Assembly: GCA_018398805.1 (NCBI GenBank)
Contig: JAGFBZ010000290.1
Coordinates: forward strand, 2,356,001-2,420,000
Origin: Hirundichthys speculiger
Lineage: Eukaryota > Chordata > Actinopteri > Beloniformes > Exocoetidae
DNA: 64,000 nucleotides
Direction: 5' to 3'
Shown here piece after piece: positions 1-13,900 of this stretch. Position 1 is the stretch's first letter, and each line of letters begins with the position of its first letter. A program made the translations under genes and the position numbers. The notes under the pieces were generated by a model. The model ran no database searches and was not told where the DNA came from. It saw only the letters and a program-made list of their open reading frames with translations.

Positions 1-2572
1 GGAAGGCCACGTCTTACAGCCGCAGTGTTCAGCTCCTGGGGTACACGGTAGGCTCGGTGCTGGGCCAGCTACTCGTCAGCTTCAACCTCTTGTCCTACAA
101 CAACATCTTGGTGTTTACTCTGGTTCTCATTGCCATCGCTCTCTTCACCTCCTTCTTCCTGCCAATGCCACGTCACAGCATGTTCTTCCACCAAAAACAC
201 TCAGGACAGACACCAGTAATGGAAGGAGCAAAGGGACACACAGATGGGCCTTTGGATGCAGAGAGGCGATCAAACGGATCCCGGGAAGAAATAAGGAAGG
301 AAAAGGTGGACAGAGGAAAAGTTGAAGACAAGGCTGAGAAAGAGTCAAATGTGGGGAAGCCAGAGGAACATGAGGTCTCAAAAAGCTGCAGTCAAGTCAT
401 CCTCCAGCTGTGGAGGGACTTCCGCCAGTGTTATACTTCCAGGCAACTGCTATATTGGTCATTGTGGTGGGCAATGGCCACATGTGGGTATAACCAGGTT
501 GTCAACTATGTGCAGGTCAGTTGTGTGCGCTACGGTGGTCCATAGTGAAAAATACAGCACTGATAATAAACCAAAACTACAATATCCTGCTATATAAGAA
601 AAAAAAGTAATAATATAAAATAAAACATCAATAGGGATATATTCCCAAACAAATGAATGATCTTTTTATCTTTCTTAACTCAGTTAAAAATTGAAAAAGA
701 AAAAAGGGACACTAGATTAAGGAAATGAAAAAACTGTTCACTGTGGATTTGGATTTAAAAAGCTAAGAGAAGAATCAGATTTAAGGAATGTTACCCCGAG
801 CTTTCCAGTACAGTAAATTCTTGCAGTGTTCTAAGGTGTTTACTTTAATGATCTAGTGTTTTGTGCATGTGCATAAGTAGCTTTCTGTTTACAGTTCAGG
901 GCTAAAACTATTGTGAAAATGTGATATAAAACTTTTCTGATTATCCAAATAGAACAAATAAAAATCGCAAAAATAAGTGATAAACAGTACTGGTTGTACA
1001 ATGGGATCATCCATGTAGAGCAAGTAGCATTCCCAGAGCTGTAAATGTGGAGAAAAATCAGACAGACACCAATTATATCCTAAAAATTTGAAGCAAAAAA
1101 TGTCATAGTTTGATTGTACAGATGTCATTATTGAGCCAGCAAGTATTATCAATGCATCATTTTATAACCCCGGATAATCCATGCAGGTGTTGTGGGAGCA
1201 TGTGCAGCCTTCTCAGAACTTCAGCGTTTATAACGGAGGTGTGGAAGCAACATCCAACCTTTTGAGTAAGCAACACCAAATATATTGGAGCAGAACATCT
1301 ACTAGAACTATAACAGTATAAGCAATTTTACTATGATGGAGGTGAATATAGTGTATGTGTTATTTGGAGGTACTTGAACAACTACATACATTCTGTATAA
1401 TGATTATTGTAAACTGCCATGTTTTACAGGTGCGGTGACAGCCTACGGTATAGGCTTCACAGAAGTGAGATGGGAGCAGTGGGGGGAGCTGGCCTTGGGG
1501 GGCTTCTCTGGAGTTGGGGCAGCTTCACTGTTTCTCATGACGTTCGTTGGCAACATCTGGGCCTGCTACTGTGGTTACATCCTTTTCAAGTGTCTGTACA
1601 TGCTACTGATAACAATAGCCATGTAAGAAAGTTATGTTGTAGACTATGGGGTTATACACCAGCCAGCCATAACAATACAACTACTTCCTTGATACCGAGT
1701 TCCCAAAAGACCTCTGACCATTCAGCATCTGCACAAAGAACTGGGTGACCTGGAGGGTGTTACAAGGATGTTTGCACCAGATCTGGGCACTGTTGATTTC
1801 CAAGGTCTTTTTGGATTGGGGTTGCATTTCACACGTTTCATCAGATTGGATCAGATTTGTATCTGGAGTGTTTGGAGACCAAACGAGACTTTTGTGTTCT
1901 GAGCATTTTCCAAAGGGTAAAAAAAAAAAAAAAAAAGGATAATGGGCCCACCATTGATCTGCTGGTAAAAACTGCTACTGTATAGCTGTAATGTTGCAGA
2001 TGTGTGGTTGGTCTACAAAAAAGTTAAGAGTTTAGGTAGGTCAATTGCCAAAGTATAATTGTATAGCAATGCAGTGCAACAAGATGTGTCGCATTTCCTG
2101 TCAATGGTAATGTTATGGCTGATTAGTGCATTTAATCCAAACCATTGAGAAAAACAAAACAAAACAAAACATTGAAGTAACCGTTCCTCCACTCCACTAG
2201 GTACCAGATTGCAGCTGACCTGTCAATGGAAAGATACGCACTGGTTTTCGGGGTAAACAACTTTGGAGCGCTGGTTCTTCAGACAATTATCACTTCTGTG
2301 GTGGTAGACAGTGGAGGGCTGGGTCTCTCCATCATTCCTCAGGTAAACAACTTTGTCAGAATATGTGCTGAGAGAGGTCCCCATACGAGCTGCAGTTTGT
2401 AACTTTTAAACTGTGTGCTCTTTTGCAGTTCATCATATATTCAAGCTACTTCTTGGCCATCTCTGTGATTTTTTCAATTCGGGGACTATTTAGCATTTGG
2501 AGCGCCCAGAGAAGCCAAACAGAGCAACTCCCAGCAGACAAAACAGAAGTCTGTGAAGAACATGCATTCTGA
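1..2572 (+). CDS. slc19a3: Thiamine transporter, SLC19 family (slc19a3), 3' part, partial
   Basis: Multi-pass plasma-membrane carrier of the SLC19 (reduced folate/thiamine) family. Exons by splice sites and frame: 1-515 (open at the left edge, frame from base 3), 1187-1265, 1430-1622, 2201-2342 and 2429-2572 (stop TGA). Together they give 356 residues, the C-terminal two-thirds or so of the carrier. The first exon holds [12 protein letters not shown], two membrane segments ending in FFLPMP, then a long charged cytoplasmic loop (about residues 60-130 of the fragment), as expected between the two halves of SLC19 proteins. Later exons carry [14 protein letters not shown] and [15 protein letters not shown], strong family hallmarks. 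SLC19A2 and SLC19A3 are hard to tell apart by eye; I chose A3 because agfg1 is the next gene, as in human 2q36. It is tail-to-tail with agfg1. No frame damage is seen. The 3' UTR contains a miniature transposon (2616-2828). Confidence 0.88.
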
Positions 2573-3676
2573 ACACAAACTCAGCTCATCATTTGTGTTT
2601 TTGCTTCACATCACCTTAAACCATTATGACCTAAAGATTTCACAGCTTTTCTGGAAAACACAACTTGGTACTACAACTTTTTTTTCAGCTTCTCAAGAAA
2701 CTAGAAACCATTTTGGAAGTTAAACCTTCCGCTTTTATAGTAAATTACTGACTTTTCCCTCGTTCATCAAGATTTTTTATTACATTTTAATAGTTCACGT
2801 TCTGTTGCATCAAGTCATAATGGGTTAAGTGCAAAAACCACAACTTGGTGAAACAGATTTTTTTTTTTTTTTAAATATAGACAAGTTTTTATACATCCAT
2901 GTAAATTAATGATTTGGTCATGTCTTATTTAAAATTCATTTTAATATATATACTGTATATATTTACACATTAACTTAAAATTATTTAATATCCAATGAAA
3001 GTGGTTTTCAGTCCATCAGGATTTCCCACATGGCTGTGGTTGACTGTCATTCAGAAGTGTTGCGACTTGGACCACCGACAGCAGCGCAGGGGATGGCAGA
3101 TAAACATGACCCCCACCCACCTTTAAATGCAGAATTCACTTGTTTTCTTCTTTCTTTCACAATAACCCCCCCCCATTTAGTGAGAACAACTTACCCAAAA
3201 GGAATCTGCACAATTAAACAGTTTTGCTCTTAACGAATACAGTAACTGGCAGTACCCAAGCAACAGCTGTCTGAACAAATCTTGTGTTTTACAAATACTG
3301 ATATGCACAAAAAGCTAATCTTCTAAAAGAAACTTAATATGTACAGAATTGCAGCATAATGAATGGGATACACTGTATGCAATAACTTAGTTTTCAGCCA
3401 GTTTGATTATACATTGGGGCTCAGTAGAGGCCAGGCCAGTTCACAGGTTAAATAGAGGAGAGGATCAACCTCTCCCTCTGAACACACCATCATGTTGTTT
3501 CGTAGCCTAAGACAGCGCAACTGTCTCGCATATTGTTCCATTTGTGACAAACTGCGATAGAAAGTACAAATTCTTACAAACATTGTGTTTTTAAAGCTAC
3601 TTGTGAAACAAAAACAGTGCAATAGGTGCAAGCACGCCAGTTGTTGACCCTGTAGTGCAGCCGACAAGATGGATCG
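2573..3676. other. slc19a3/agfg1 tail-to-tail intergenic, both 3' UTRs
   Basis: This stretch lies between the stop of slc19a3 (+) and the stop of agfg1 (-), so it must hold both 3' UTRs. I see no clear AATAAA on the + strand; an ATTAAA occurs near 3212. On the - strand an AATAAA-type signal occurs near 2776-2781, inside the miniature transposon. No coding potential is convincing here. Confidence 0.6.
2616..2828. mobile_element. TTAA-flanked miniature transposon (MITE), copy 1
   Basis: The copy starts TTAA-ACCATTATGACC and ends AAGTCATAATGGG-TTAA, so inverted ends sit inside TTAA target sites. Its interior (a TTCTGGAAAAC segment, then a motif like GTTAAACCTTC followed by a T-rich stretch) is recognisably related in the same order to a second copy at 41092-41370. 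TTAA duplication is typical of piggyBac and Kolobok DNA transposons. It carries no transposase. It sits about 45 bp after the slc19a3 stop, in the 3' UTR. Confidence 0.65.
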
Positions 3677-6600
3677 CTATAAGAAGGGGTTTGTTGAAGA
3701 GCCTCCTGCTGGATACTGTGCAGTTGGACCCGAACCCTGGAATGAAATTGGTGTACCACCAGTCAGAAAACCGCTTATTCATATAAGGGTCAAAATGAAC
3801 TCGTACACATTACTTATATGATAACAGTTAACAGGGAACACTTTCATATGTGAGATGTTTGGAGGCCAGAATTTGTCAAACATAAATCACAAAGGCATTC
3901 AACCCAAAGGGGGAAATGCCAACGCACCAGATTCTCAGTGTTTTATATGTTACTTATGTGTCTAATTCTGAATGAAAACCGAACTGACTGCAGTTAAATA
4001 TCAACTATAGATCCTGCTTATCCATGAACTTGCTGTAAAACAGGAAAAAAAGAAATCCATGGTTCAGAATAATACAATAAAGAGGCTTTCATAGCAGTAA
4101 TGTAATAATTGATAATACAGGAATATATGGTGGCTAATATCTCAGTTCTGTTTAATACTGACCAAAAAAAAAAAAAAAAGATATGTGCATCAATAAAATT
4201 ATCTCATGGAACTGAAGTCTTTTCATTCATTTCTGTGTACCTCGCTCATATCTACCATATAAAGTTGTCAAACATGGCCACTATACTAACCAGAAAGGGG
4301 TTGCCTGGGACCATAGCTCCTGGTATCGCTTGTCCAAAAGGAGTAACAACAGGCTTGGCCTGGCCAAACGCTGGGAATCCTCCACCTGATGGACATGCAT
4401 GTCATCATGTGATATCAAAATTACAAATATACTGCAGCATTAGCAAATCAAGCTGGGCCTATTCTAATAAGGATTTTAAGTATCACAATGTAACAACTAC
4501 TCCGTCTGGTGAATGTACATATTCACCAGCATCATTGACACAAATAAATAGATAATACATGGTCTACACACAGACACACACCGTTGGGTTGCTGGGGAAA
4601 TGCAGGAGGCTGAGGGTAGGGAGCCTGGCCAGGGAAGGGTGGCTGGAATGTTCCACTAAAGCTGGTGGGGAGGTTGTAGGCTGCAGCATTTCCAAACCCA
4701 GCTGGCATACTCATGGAGCCTGTTCCAAAAGATGCTGCAATACCACAGGACAGCAACAGGTTACAAAGGCCAAGCCAAGACTGAACATTTTAAGGTATGC
4801 AGTAAGCAAATGGTGGTTTGAAATTTAAACTTACTGCTTTTGTATGTAATGCAAGACGTTTACAGGACACACACAAACACACACTTGCTTTTAAGGAGGA
4901 ATATTACACAAACACTGTCTAACGTGAGCAGAAATATTTATCAAAGAATCTAAATCCTTGGATGGGTTTCACTATTAGTTGGTAAGGAAACTGATAAGTG
5001 TAACAAACCCAAACCAGAAAAAAGTTGAGATGACATGAAAGAAAAAAAAAATAAAGGGAAAGCTTACATTTACTTTGACTTCATTCTGGACAGTTTAAAT
5101 CCAATATATTTATATTTAATGTGTTAGTATTCATCCATTTTTTCCCCCTGCATTTTTGCAGAATGTCACCAAGCCTAAAAACATCAACATCACCTCAGGA
5201 CAAAGGTTAGCATTAGGGTTTTTGGCAGTGAATGCTTTAAGTGTTATTTGTGAATATAACTCTGCAATATAGTGCTTCAAAAACATTTTTTGATGCATTG
5301 CCACCTAAGGTATCCTGTACACTTAAATTCATGCATATTCCTTGAACATTTCATTGAAAGGCAAATCTCTTCTCATCTTTCTCTGAAGAAAATTATTATG
5401 AAATGTGACAGAACACATAGTTAAAAAGAGGAGATCATCTGTCCATTTTGTCTTCTAAAAGCCTCAGCCTGCTTCATCATGACAGCCCCCCGCTGGCATC
5501 ACATTTGAAATACCCTCCCGCTTCTTTACTAGCACTAAACGGACAGTGTACCAATACAGTGAATATGTTGCAGACGGGAAGTGCATATATATCAAAAAAA
5601 TGAAAAAGTCAACAAGAAAGAAAAAAAAAAACTAAACATTTTGGGTTCATCCTTTCAAAACAGAAAATCAAAATCAGAGCATTTTTCTTTTCTTTTTTAA
5701 TTTAGACTTTAATGTCATACCATTTTTCTTTCTTGCGAGTAAGTCAAGAAGACCCAGGTTGCAGAATAGTCAAAAACAGACTTTAGCAGGAACATCGAGA
5801 AACCCAATAGTTTTGGCTCGGTATGGAAAAATGTCTGGTCATTGAACTTTTTCATGCCAAAACTCTCAGAATCTCCTTTTTCCAAATCCTGTGTATTTGT
5901 AGAATTCTGAAGATAAGCCTTTTGACAGCCAGCTGGTCACTGAGTAATGTGACAACTGATGCAAATGCTATATTCAATACCCATTCAACAACTGGAATTT
6001 AGCATATATTAAAAAACAACCCACACATGTTTTGTCTTGCCTTCTTATCTTTTTTAAAGAACAAGAGAAAAAAGTAAAAAAAACACTTGCTGAGGCTAAA
6101 GTCAAAATGTCCCCAGAAGAAACTGTTATCAATACTGTCTGCGTGAAATGCTGCCTGTAACACAAGGTTGTGACATTTTGTAGTCATTTGGTCTGTAAGA
6201 TGAAAAACACTAGCTCCTACCACAACAAGGCAAAAACGGTACAAAAGGGAAGCAGATGGCACAAGACAACCTACCAAAAAAGGGAGTGCAAGCTTGCCAT
6301 TGAAAAACCCTCATCAAGCCTGTCCAGTGCAGCAAGAACAATCAGAGGGACAATCTCAAAATTCTGCTCCATACCATTTCTTTTATCTCTCTCACATTTT
6401 TGAAAGGAACAGCAGTTTTGGGAGATTCTGTCAGACCTTTACATAATATATGTACACACACACACACACACACGCAAATATGGAATTTTATCTGAACTGC
6501 CTTGGGGTGCAATAAGTTGATTTATAGGCACACAGACTAAAACACATTAACAAACCTGCTGCAGCTGCCACATTCACTGCTCTGCCGTTGCACTGGAATG

Positions 6601-9600
6601 GGTTGGTGGCAGCAGCTGCTGCTGGGGCAACACCAGCAGCTACAAATGGATTGGTTGACTGTGCTCCTGGAGAAAAATATCAAGTCACCAAATATGAGAC
6701 ACTGGCAAGAAACTAATTGAAAATGCACAGCCTAAATATATGTATATTAAAAACACTAGGTTTATAAAGGAGACCCTATAACTAGAGTTCGATTACTGCT
6801 GATCCTTTGAACAATACATTAATTAACTAACTATCTTCAGTTGCTGTTTATAAATTAAGATTTGCATTTTTTCCAAGATGACAGATAATCAAGCTTCCAA
6901 AAGTTCTTTTACAGAAAAAAGCAAGGTCACTTCTGACAAAATGACTATGCAAGCTAGCTAAATAATAATGATAATAAAAATCGTCATCATCATCATCATC
7001 AGGCAAAAACAAACAAATGAACCACATCTCTTCCTTTGCTCACACTGGGACCCTGGTCTTTATTTAAAATCCCCCAATAACCAAAAACAGTAATTGAGTT
7101 CAATTCTGAAACTGCCAAATCTAAGTGTAAATACCAAAACTGTGCAACATACCTTATCCTAAGATCGCTCCCCTCAGATTGTTCATAGATGACTTCAAGA
7201 TGTCACAATTTTACCAGTCCCTACAACACACTGAAAACAATCTATTCATTCCCTTACCTCCGAAGGGCTGAGCCATGGCAGGCATGGTCTGCTGTGCTTG
7301 TGCTGTTGACATCCCCATCTCTGAGCCAAATACCGCCCTGCAATGATATTAAAAAAAAAGAAAAGCCAAACCAAAAACTGTAAAATGAAATGAGGACATT
7401 GACTACCAGGAAACTCGTGTGAGTGTGGTTGCTACACATGTAGTTAGGTTGCTTTGAGTAAAAGCAATTTTTGTTACGGCAACTGTCAGATAATGAATTC
7501 CAACCACATATTGTTCAGATTCATCAACAATCATAACTTTGTGTCTCAGTGATCACAGGTAAGCTTTTTCTGCGCTGCATAGAAGAGCTGGAAAATTTTC
7601 CATCAAGCATTTATGGTCATCAAAATATAACAACAACCCTTATCATGAATTGGATGTATTGATTTCTTTAAGGGAGAGAGGGGGAAAAAAAAAAAGAAAA
7701 GAGGTAAATTGTGTCTCACCCTTGTGAAGTGCTGGACGTGTTGTAAACACTGGTGGCAGGGGAGCTGAAGACGGTATCAAGTTCAGCTAGAGCAGCATAG
7801 CGGTCGCCCCCTGCTGGAGCTGCTGGAGGTTTCTGAGACAAAGCTGCTGCTGCTGCTGTCGTGGATGAGCTCACTGCACTACCTCCTGGATGAGAAGCAC
7901 ATGAGAGCAGAGCTGGACTCAATCCACTCAAGCTTAACTAACATGGAAATAAAGATCAAATTTAAAAGACAAAAAACAACAGATCCAGAGATAGCTGCCA
8001 TATTCAACCTAATAAAAATAATGGAGAATAAATGAAATTTTCATTAGGAAGTCTGCATTTTATAGCACAAAAATACAGTTATATGAATAAAATAAAATAA
8101 CCTAAAAACAAGCCCAGTAGAATTCAGACACTTGAGCACTCAAACCAAAGAATACAACATCCAAATCCAGTGGCCTGTTGTCTTTACACAAAGTGGTTAA
8201 ATGTGACTGAGGTCAGGGAATCGATCATGTGGAGAGATGAACAAAAAAAAAAAAAAAAGCCATTTTCAAACTGATACAAGGCTGATTTACAAATATAGAG
8301 ATCTAAATGGAATGTTTGCCATTAAATTTAAAAATCAGCACTGTGTTTTGTGCCTATGCCGAAACCTGCCCTGACAAGATGAAACGAAACTAGCAGGGGC
8401 TTATATTTATGAAGCAATTATTATTAGATTTTTTTTTTGACCCCCCCCCCCTCCCTCCTTGTCATCCAATGATCTTCTAGCCCTACAGTCGAGATTGAAG
8501 AGAAAGGCTAGGCTGGAAATGTTTACCTTGCTCTGTCTTGCCAGAGCTAAACATGTTATCCAGGTCAGCCAGGGCTGCGTATCTATCGGCAGGAGCGCTA
8601 GTACTCTGTACAGCGTCTTTGCCAGCGCCTGTGGAGTTACTCTGGGAGGAGGAACTGAAGGATCCAAAGTCAGCACTACACGATTTGGGGAAGTTGTCAA
8701 AATTTGCAAAATTGGTATTTGCTACTCCCCCTGAGGCACTACCTGTATAAAAGACAGAGATTAAAAAAAATAATAATAAAAAAAGTAAGGGCAACCTTAA
8801 TCATTGGTTCTGCGACACAACAAAGACAGTGAGGGAGAGGAGGGAGAAAAAAATAAGTGGGTACACTGGGAGTAAGTGAGCCTAAGGAAGGGACACCAGG
8901 ACTATTTGAAGGATAGATAACATTGTGACCACCCCGTCATTCTGCTTTCCTTTTACCTTTGAATCTAAGGAGCACTTGATTGTCTTTGAGGAACATGGAC
9001 AAGGCAGCTTCTTTCTCTTGTTCTTCAGTTAGACTTAATCTCTGCATTATATTGTTATTAAACACAATTACCAAAAAAAAAAAGCTAAAAATCTATGAAC
9101 TGAAACAGACTGAAATTATATTAGATACAACATACTTGATATTAGAACAACAGAAATCTTTAAACTTCCCAATCATTCCCACCACTGAGCACACCATCCT
9201 GCTTCAGGCTAAATCCACATTAGCCTGCTTTTATTTTAAAACGTCTTAAAAGAAAAGTGCATCCATGTCAGTGTTTAACTGTGTTGGAAAACATTTAAGC
9301 AGACATTGTCACTGCAATCCACCATCATATCACTGAGCATGCACGCATGACTGAAAACGAGCTCAGAAACTGCTGGAGATAGTCTTTGTTGCAGATTGGT
9401 GTTATATTGGCTTTCCTTCTGTACATACCAGTTTCTGTTGTATTATTAAATGCAGAGTGTAGCTGCCTGACAGCTGTTATCAAGGTGTTCTTTTTGTTTA
9501 CATTTGATCTTTTTTTTTTTTATATTCCCACTGAGATCAAAGATGTTAAGGTGTGTCTGTGTTTTTCTTCTACTAATGTTCATATGATATAGTCTTGGCA

Positions 9601-10883
9601 AATCAGGGCAGGATATGCAGTGACCCAGAAAAACAGATTGTGAAACAAACTGATGCAACTGTGTCATTTTTTTTAACAAATGCTTATGGTTCATCCACAT
9701 TTCTTTATCCAAATTAAACCGCAACAATTATTAAATTAACCTTTTGTGAAAAATTTGAATTTTCAAGGTTCGAATTTGCCAGAGGAGTCTGGACACCAGG
9801 CATAACCATAACAAAAAAATTCAATTTTAAAAATGAAAATGCGCTAGTGTGAACATGGCCTTAGGAACTGACTTTCAATACGGAGGTAAAACAGCGAGGC
9901 CTGATTAAGATGCAGCACAGTCTTATGATCCTGACAGGAAGGAACATTTTTAGTCAACACTCGAGCCCTTTTCTCACAGTAGTTGTACCTTAAAGACACA
10001 AAAAAGAAAAAAACTATTTTACACCTTTGCAAATTTACACAAGCATGCATGCGGGTACACATTCACACATACCCCCACCCTGCATTCAGGTCTCTTGCTG
10101 GTTCAGAGGTGCAGCAGTCCCACCTTAAACAGGCGGTGTGAGAAATGCAACTGACAATCAAATGCTGTTTCAATCACAACTTCCAGGTTAGGGAACAGGA
10201 AAAGTAGTAAACCTGTTAAAAACAAAAAAGGGGCAAGTACGAACATGCATGCCTTTTTGGTAAACACTACTCAAACAGAATTAATGAAGATAGTGCAAAA
10301 CATGTTTTTAAGATGCTTGATGCCCAATTAAAACTGGGAGATCTAACAGCTAAATACTGCTGTAACTAAACACTTAAAAGCACAATAGCCATCATTATTT
10401 TGAAACTTAAGCGTGTTCCAATTAATCAGCTGTGTCCATCATTGTTATCTGCTGTCATTTCTGAAGAATTTGACTACTAAAAATATAAAACTGAATTTTT
10501 ACATCAAGGAGGAAACGAGAGATTATCTGCCCCAATTCTCCACAATTTCATGCCCAGTCAACAAACTTGAGTGAACGCTTATAATATGGTTCAGAAAGTG
10601 GAATATGATGTACATCTTGTATCAGAGTCAACAGCATCTTAATACTAATATTTAAAAGACAATGCTGTTGTGATTGTTGAAATTATGGGACATGATAAAC
10701 CAAAGGCTTCCAGTAACTCCTATGATTACTGACTGGTTGATACATCTCCAACAGTTAGTGACCGGAGGACCCTTACAACCTGAACACTAGACTGAAAGCA
10801 TAGGAAGAACTGATCTGATGGTACCTGCATGAATTTGAGTGTAGACGTTGTGACTCCATGATGCGTTTATGGATTTTTTTTTT

Positions 10884-10925
<42 letters not shown>

Positions 10926-13900
10926 CTTAAAAGGTTTATCGTCAACATGTTGGTAATTGACCAATCACAACCGATTTGTCAAAAATTCTGAACATCTGCC
11001 AAAAACAATTAGTGCAGCACTGGTTGAGTCTTCAGATTACCAGGTCTGCTACTTATTAACACCTAAACACACCCCTTAAAATTATTTGTGAATGAATCCA
11101 AGATTACAAGATTATAAATGCCAAATCTACCCATATCCTTTTATGGAATAATGTATTTACATTACTCACTGATACCCATGTCAATTATTTATTTGGTATG
11201 TAACCAAACTTGCATCACATTCTGGATTCTCTCAGGGCGGGAAAAAAAAAAAAAAAAAACTTTTAATACACAGCAGTCGTGTTCCAAAATTATTGCTCAA
11301 AGGAAAGAACATTTAATCTTTTCTTTGTAGTAACTCAGTCACATCAATCAACAAAACATAAGTGTTCAACCACTTAAACTTATGCATTCATTCATCTTCT
11401 ATAGCCACATCAATACTATTCAGGGGGAATGAAGTCTATCCCAACAGCCACAGGGCGAGAGGCAAGATACATCCTAGACAGGTACTAATGTAATTCTTAT
11501 TTTTGACACCAATTACATTTAGGCAGGGGAAGATCAGAGCAACTATGCATCAAAGATGTTGGAGAGGTTGAAAGCTGTTATGAGGGGGAGCCCAGTGAGA
11601 GAGAGAGACTTACTGTGTGCACTCTGGAGAGGCAGAGCTGAGGCAAACTCACCCATACTGCGACTGGATGAGAGCACAGTGAATGCTGGCAGACAAAAAT
11701 CAAAGAAGGAAAAAAAACATGGTGCAACATAAGATGGCAAAGAAAGAATTCAATGAAAACCAGGGGTGAAAGTGCTACAGTTAAAACAAATCAACTGTAG
11801 CTGAAGCAAAGTATGAAAAACACATAATACAGACAAGAGAACAAAAATCAGATAGCAGGCTGTGTAAGAAGGGTATTATTTTACAAAAAGAGATATGAGG
11901 CTCATCCATTAAGCATCTGACATGCTGGGGGGGACAAATGTATCGCCAAGAATTACTGTACTTTTAGTGTGGCATCACCATGTTGTGCAGCAGAGGGCGC
12001 TGCAGAACACAATATCTTTCCTGTGTTCAGTTTGTGCAGGAGTCAATGCTTGTGTGTGATTATGTGAATGAGAAGGCAAAGACATCAAAGGGGAGACTGC
12101 GTTTCCTGGAAAAAGTGCAATGGATTTAGCATATTGTATATTCAAGATATTCATGTTTAAACGTCAATGGTATTAAGAACATTTTTTTCTCTTTTTCCTT
12201 TGAGGACAAGTAAGAAAATTTTGGATGAATCTAGGTGACAATCATGGACAATAAAAGCTTTATAAGTAGGCCAAAGTAAATGCATCCCAATTACAATAAA
12301 TGGCTGCTTTTAGTGAGCCTGGAGTGCTGCATGTGTTCTCTCGAGCACAGCACTACTGTTTCACGTCCGTCTAAAACCAGGGTCTGAACAAAACTTTCAG
12401 TTTCATTGAATGGCTGTGAAAGCTGAATCAACTAGAAAAACATGCAATTATGATGGATAAACATTGTTCATATGGAAAGTTTGAGAAGCAGAGGAAATGT
12501 GTTAGAGCAAGTGAAAAAGAAATTATGATTTTTATAGAAAGCATGTCTCCATGCAAAGAACTTTGCATTTTTATAAATGCCAATGTTGTTGTGTTTTTCC
12601 ATTTTAAACGATAAAAACAACTTTCTCTACCTGTATTCGAGGGCTGAAATGGAACCTGGGGTGCAAAAGGGAAACCACCTGCTGACCCAGATGTGCTCCC
12701 GAATGAATCAAAATTAGCAAAGTCTCCCTCTGCGTTGGTGTTCTTTCCGGCTGGAGGTGATGAAGAGGTGAGGTTCAGACAAACAGACAAGCAATGACAA
12801 ACAGTGAGGGGAAAATTATAGGTGAATGGGTTTACACGCAAAACCAAAAGACATGGGTGACTGCAATACAAATACAATGGATTGGGTGATAAATATGAGG
12901 AATAAATGAAACGTGGTGCAACAACCAAAATAAACACAAAGCAACTCTGAAGGCTGGCAAGAGAGGGACATTCACCCTTTAACTAGAGAAAGTATGAATC
13001 TGGTTTATTGTTAAGGACAACACACGACTAATCTTAGGAATGTACATTTACTTTGTTTTCAATATAAAATGACATATTAGTTATTTAGTTGAAGTCTTGT
13101 GACCTTTTGTTTCTTGTATATGATAATGCCCTGTCTTGTCCCTTTCAAGGGCCAACAGCCTAATCATGGATATTTGTTTGTTATTCAGAATTTCTGCCAC
13201 ATTGGAAAACATGTGCAAAAGGCAACATAAACCAACCTGCAGAATTCTAACAAACACCCTGAAGATTTCTTTTTACTCCCTCCAAATTTGGTATTCTTTA
13301 AGTTTTGCTCCAGTGGCTCAATTTAACATGTAAACTATATGCTCAGTCTGTTTTGTTTAAGTTTTGTAAGCCAAGGAGTTGTACTAAACAGTAAGTGAAC
13401 AGTATACATTACATAATCTAACACATTTAAATAAGCCCAACTGAAACAACAGATTTGCTCTTTTTTTAGGGATCCCCTTTGTAAGACCAGAAAATGACTT
13501 TTAACATGCCCCAGTTTACTTCATGACACGGCATGAAAGCAGTCTCTTAACCTTTGTCTTTTGTTCTTTTTGATTTTGAGTACAGTATTTTCCGGACTCT
13601 AAGTCGCACCAGAGTATTAGTTGCATTTGTCAAAAAATACACCATGAAGAGGAAAAAAATACATATATAAATCACATCGGGCAGTACGACCGGATGATAA
13701 TTGTGCCCTTGATAAGCCTCTGCCAGCAGCAGCTGTTCAAGGACCCATCTGTGGACTTGTTCCTCCAACTATGGCCACCTCTCAGCCTGCAGTTAAGCCT
13801 TCTTTGATTCTTTTCATAGCTGTCAGAGTTACCCCTGCTTTTCTCCAGCCCCTGACAAGTTTCTCACTCACTCCAAACTTTCTGCTCCTCGATTACTGTT

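Larger units (their letters stand above)
8743..11613 (-). other. agfg1 intron holding a T20-G32 tract and a decayed dispersed repeat
   Basis: This is the 2.9-kb intron between exon 8 and the cassette exon. It contains a homopolymer junction at 10874-10925. At about 11387-11490 it has a decayed copy of a dispersed fish repeat, recognised by its opening TTCATTCATCTTCTATA and a later GAGGCAAGATACATCCTAGA block. No coding sequence is convincing. Confidence 0.5.

Noticed and set aside
1419..1748. 109-codon + frame over slc19a3 exon 4
   Set aside because: Shadow frame; the real exon frame ([13 protein letters not shown]...) runs through the same bases and matches SLC19 proteins.
5474..5560. Possible extra coding exon in an agfg1 intron (GC-richer patch)
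   Set aside because: No open frame with splice sites in the phase of the flanking exons, and exons 11 and 12 already join in phase.
10773..10964. 63-codon - frame with a proline and lysine run
   Set aside because: Translation of the C32-A20 homopolymers.
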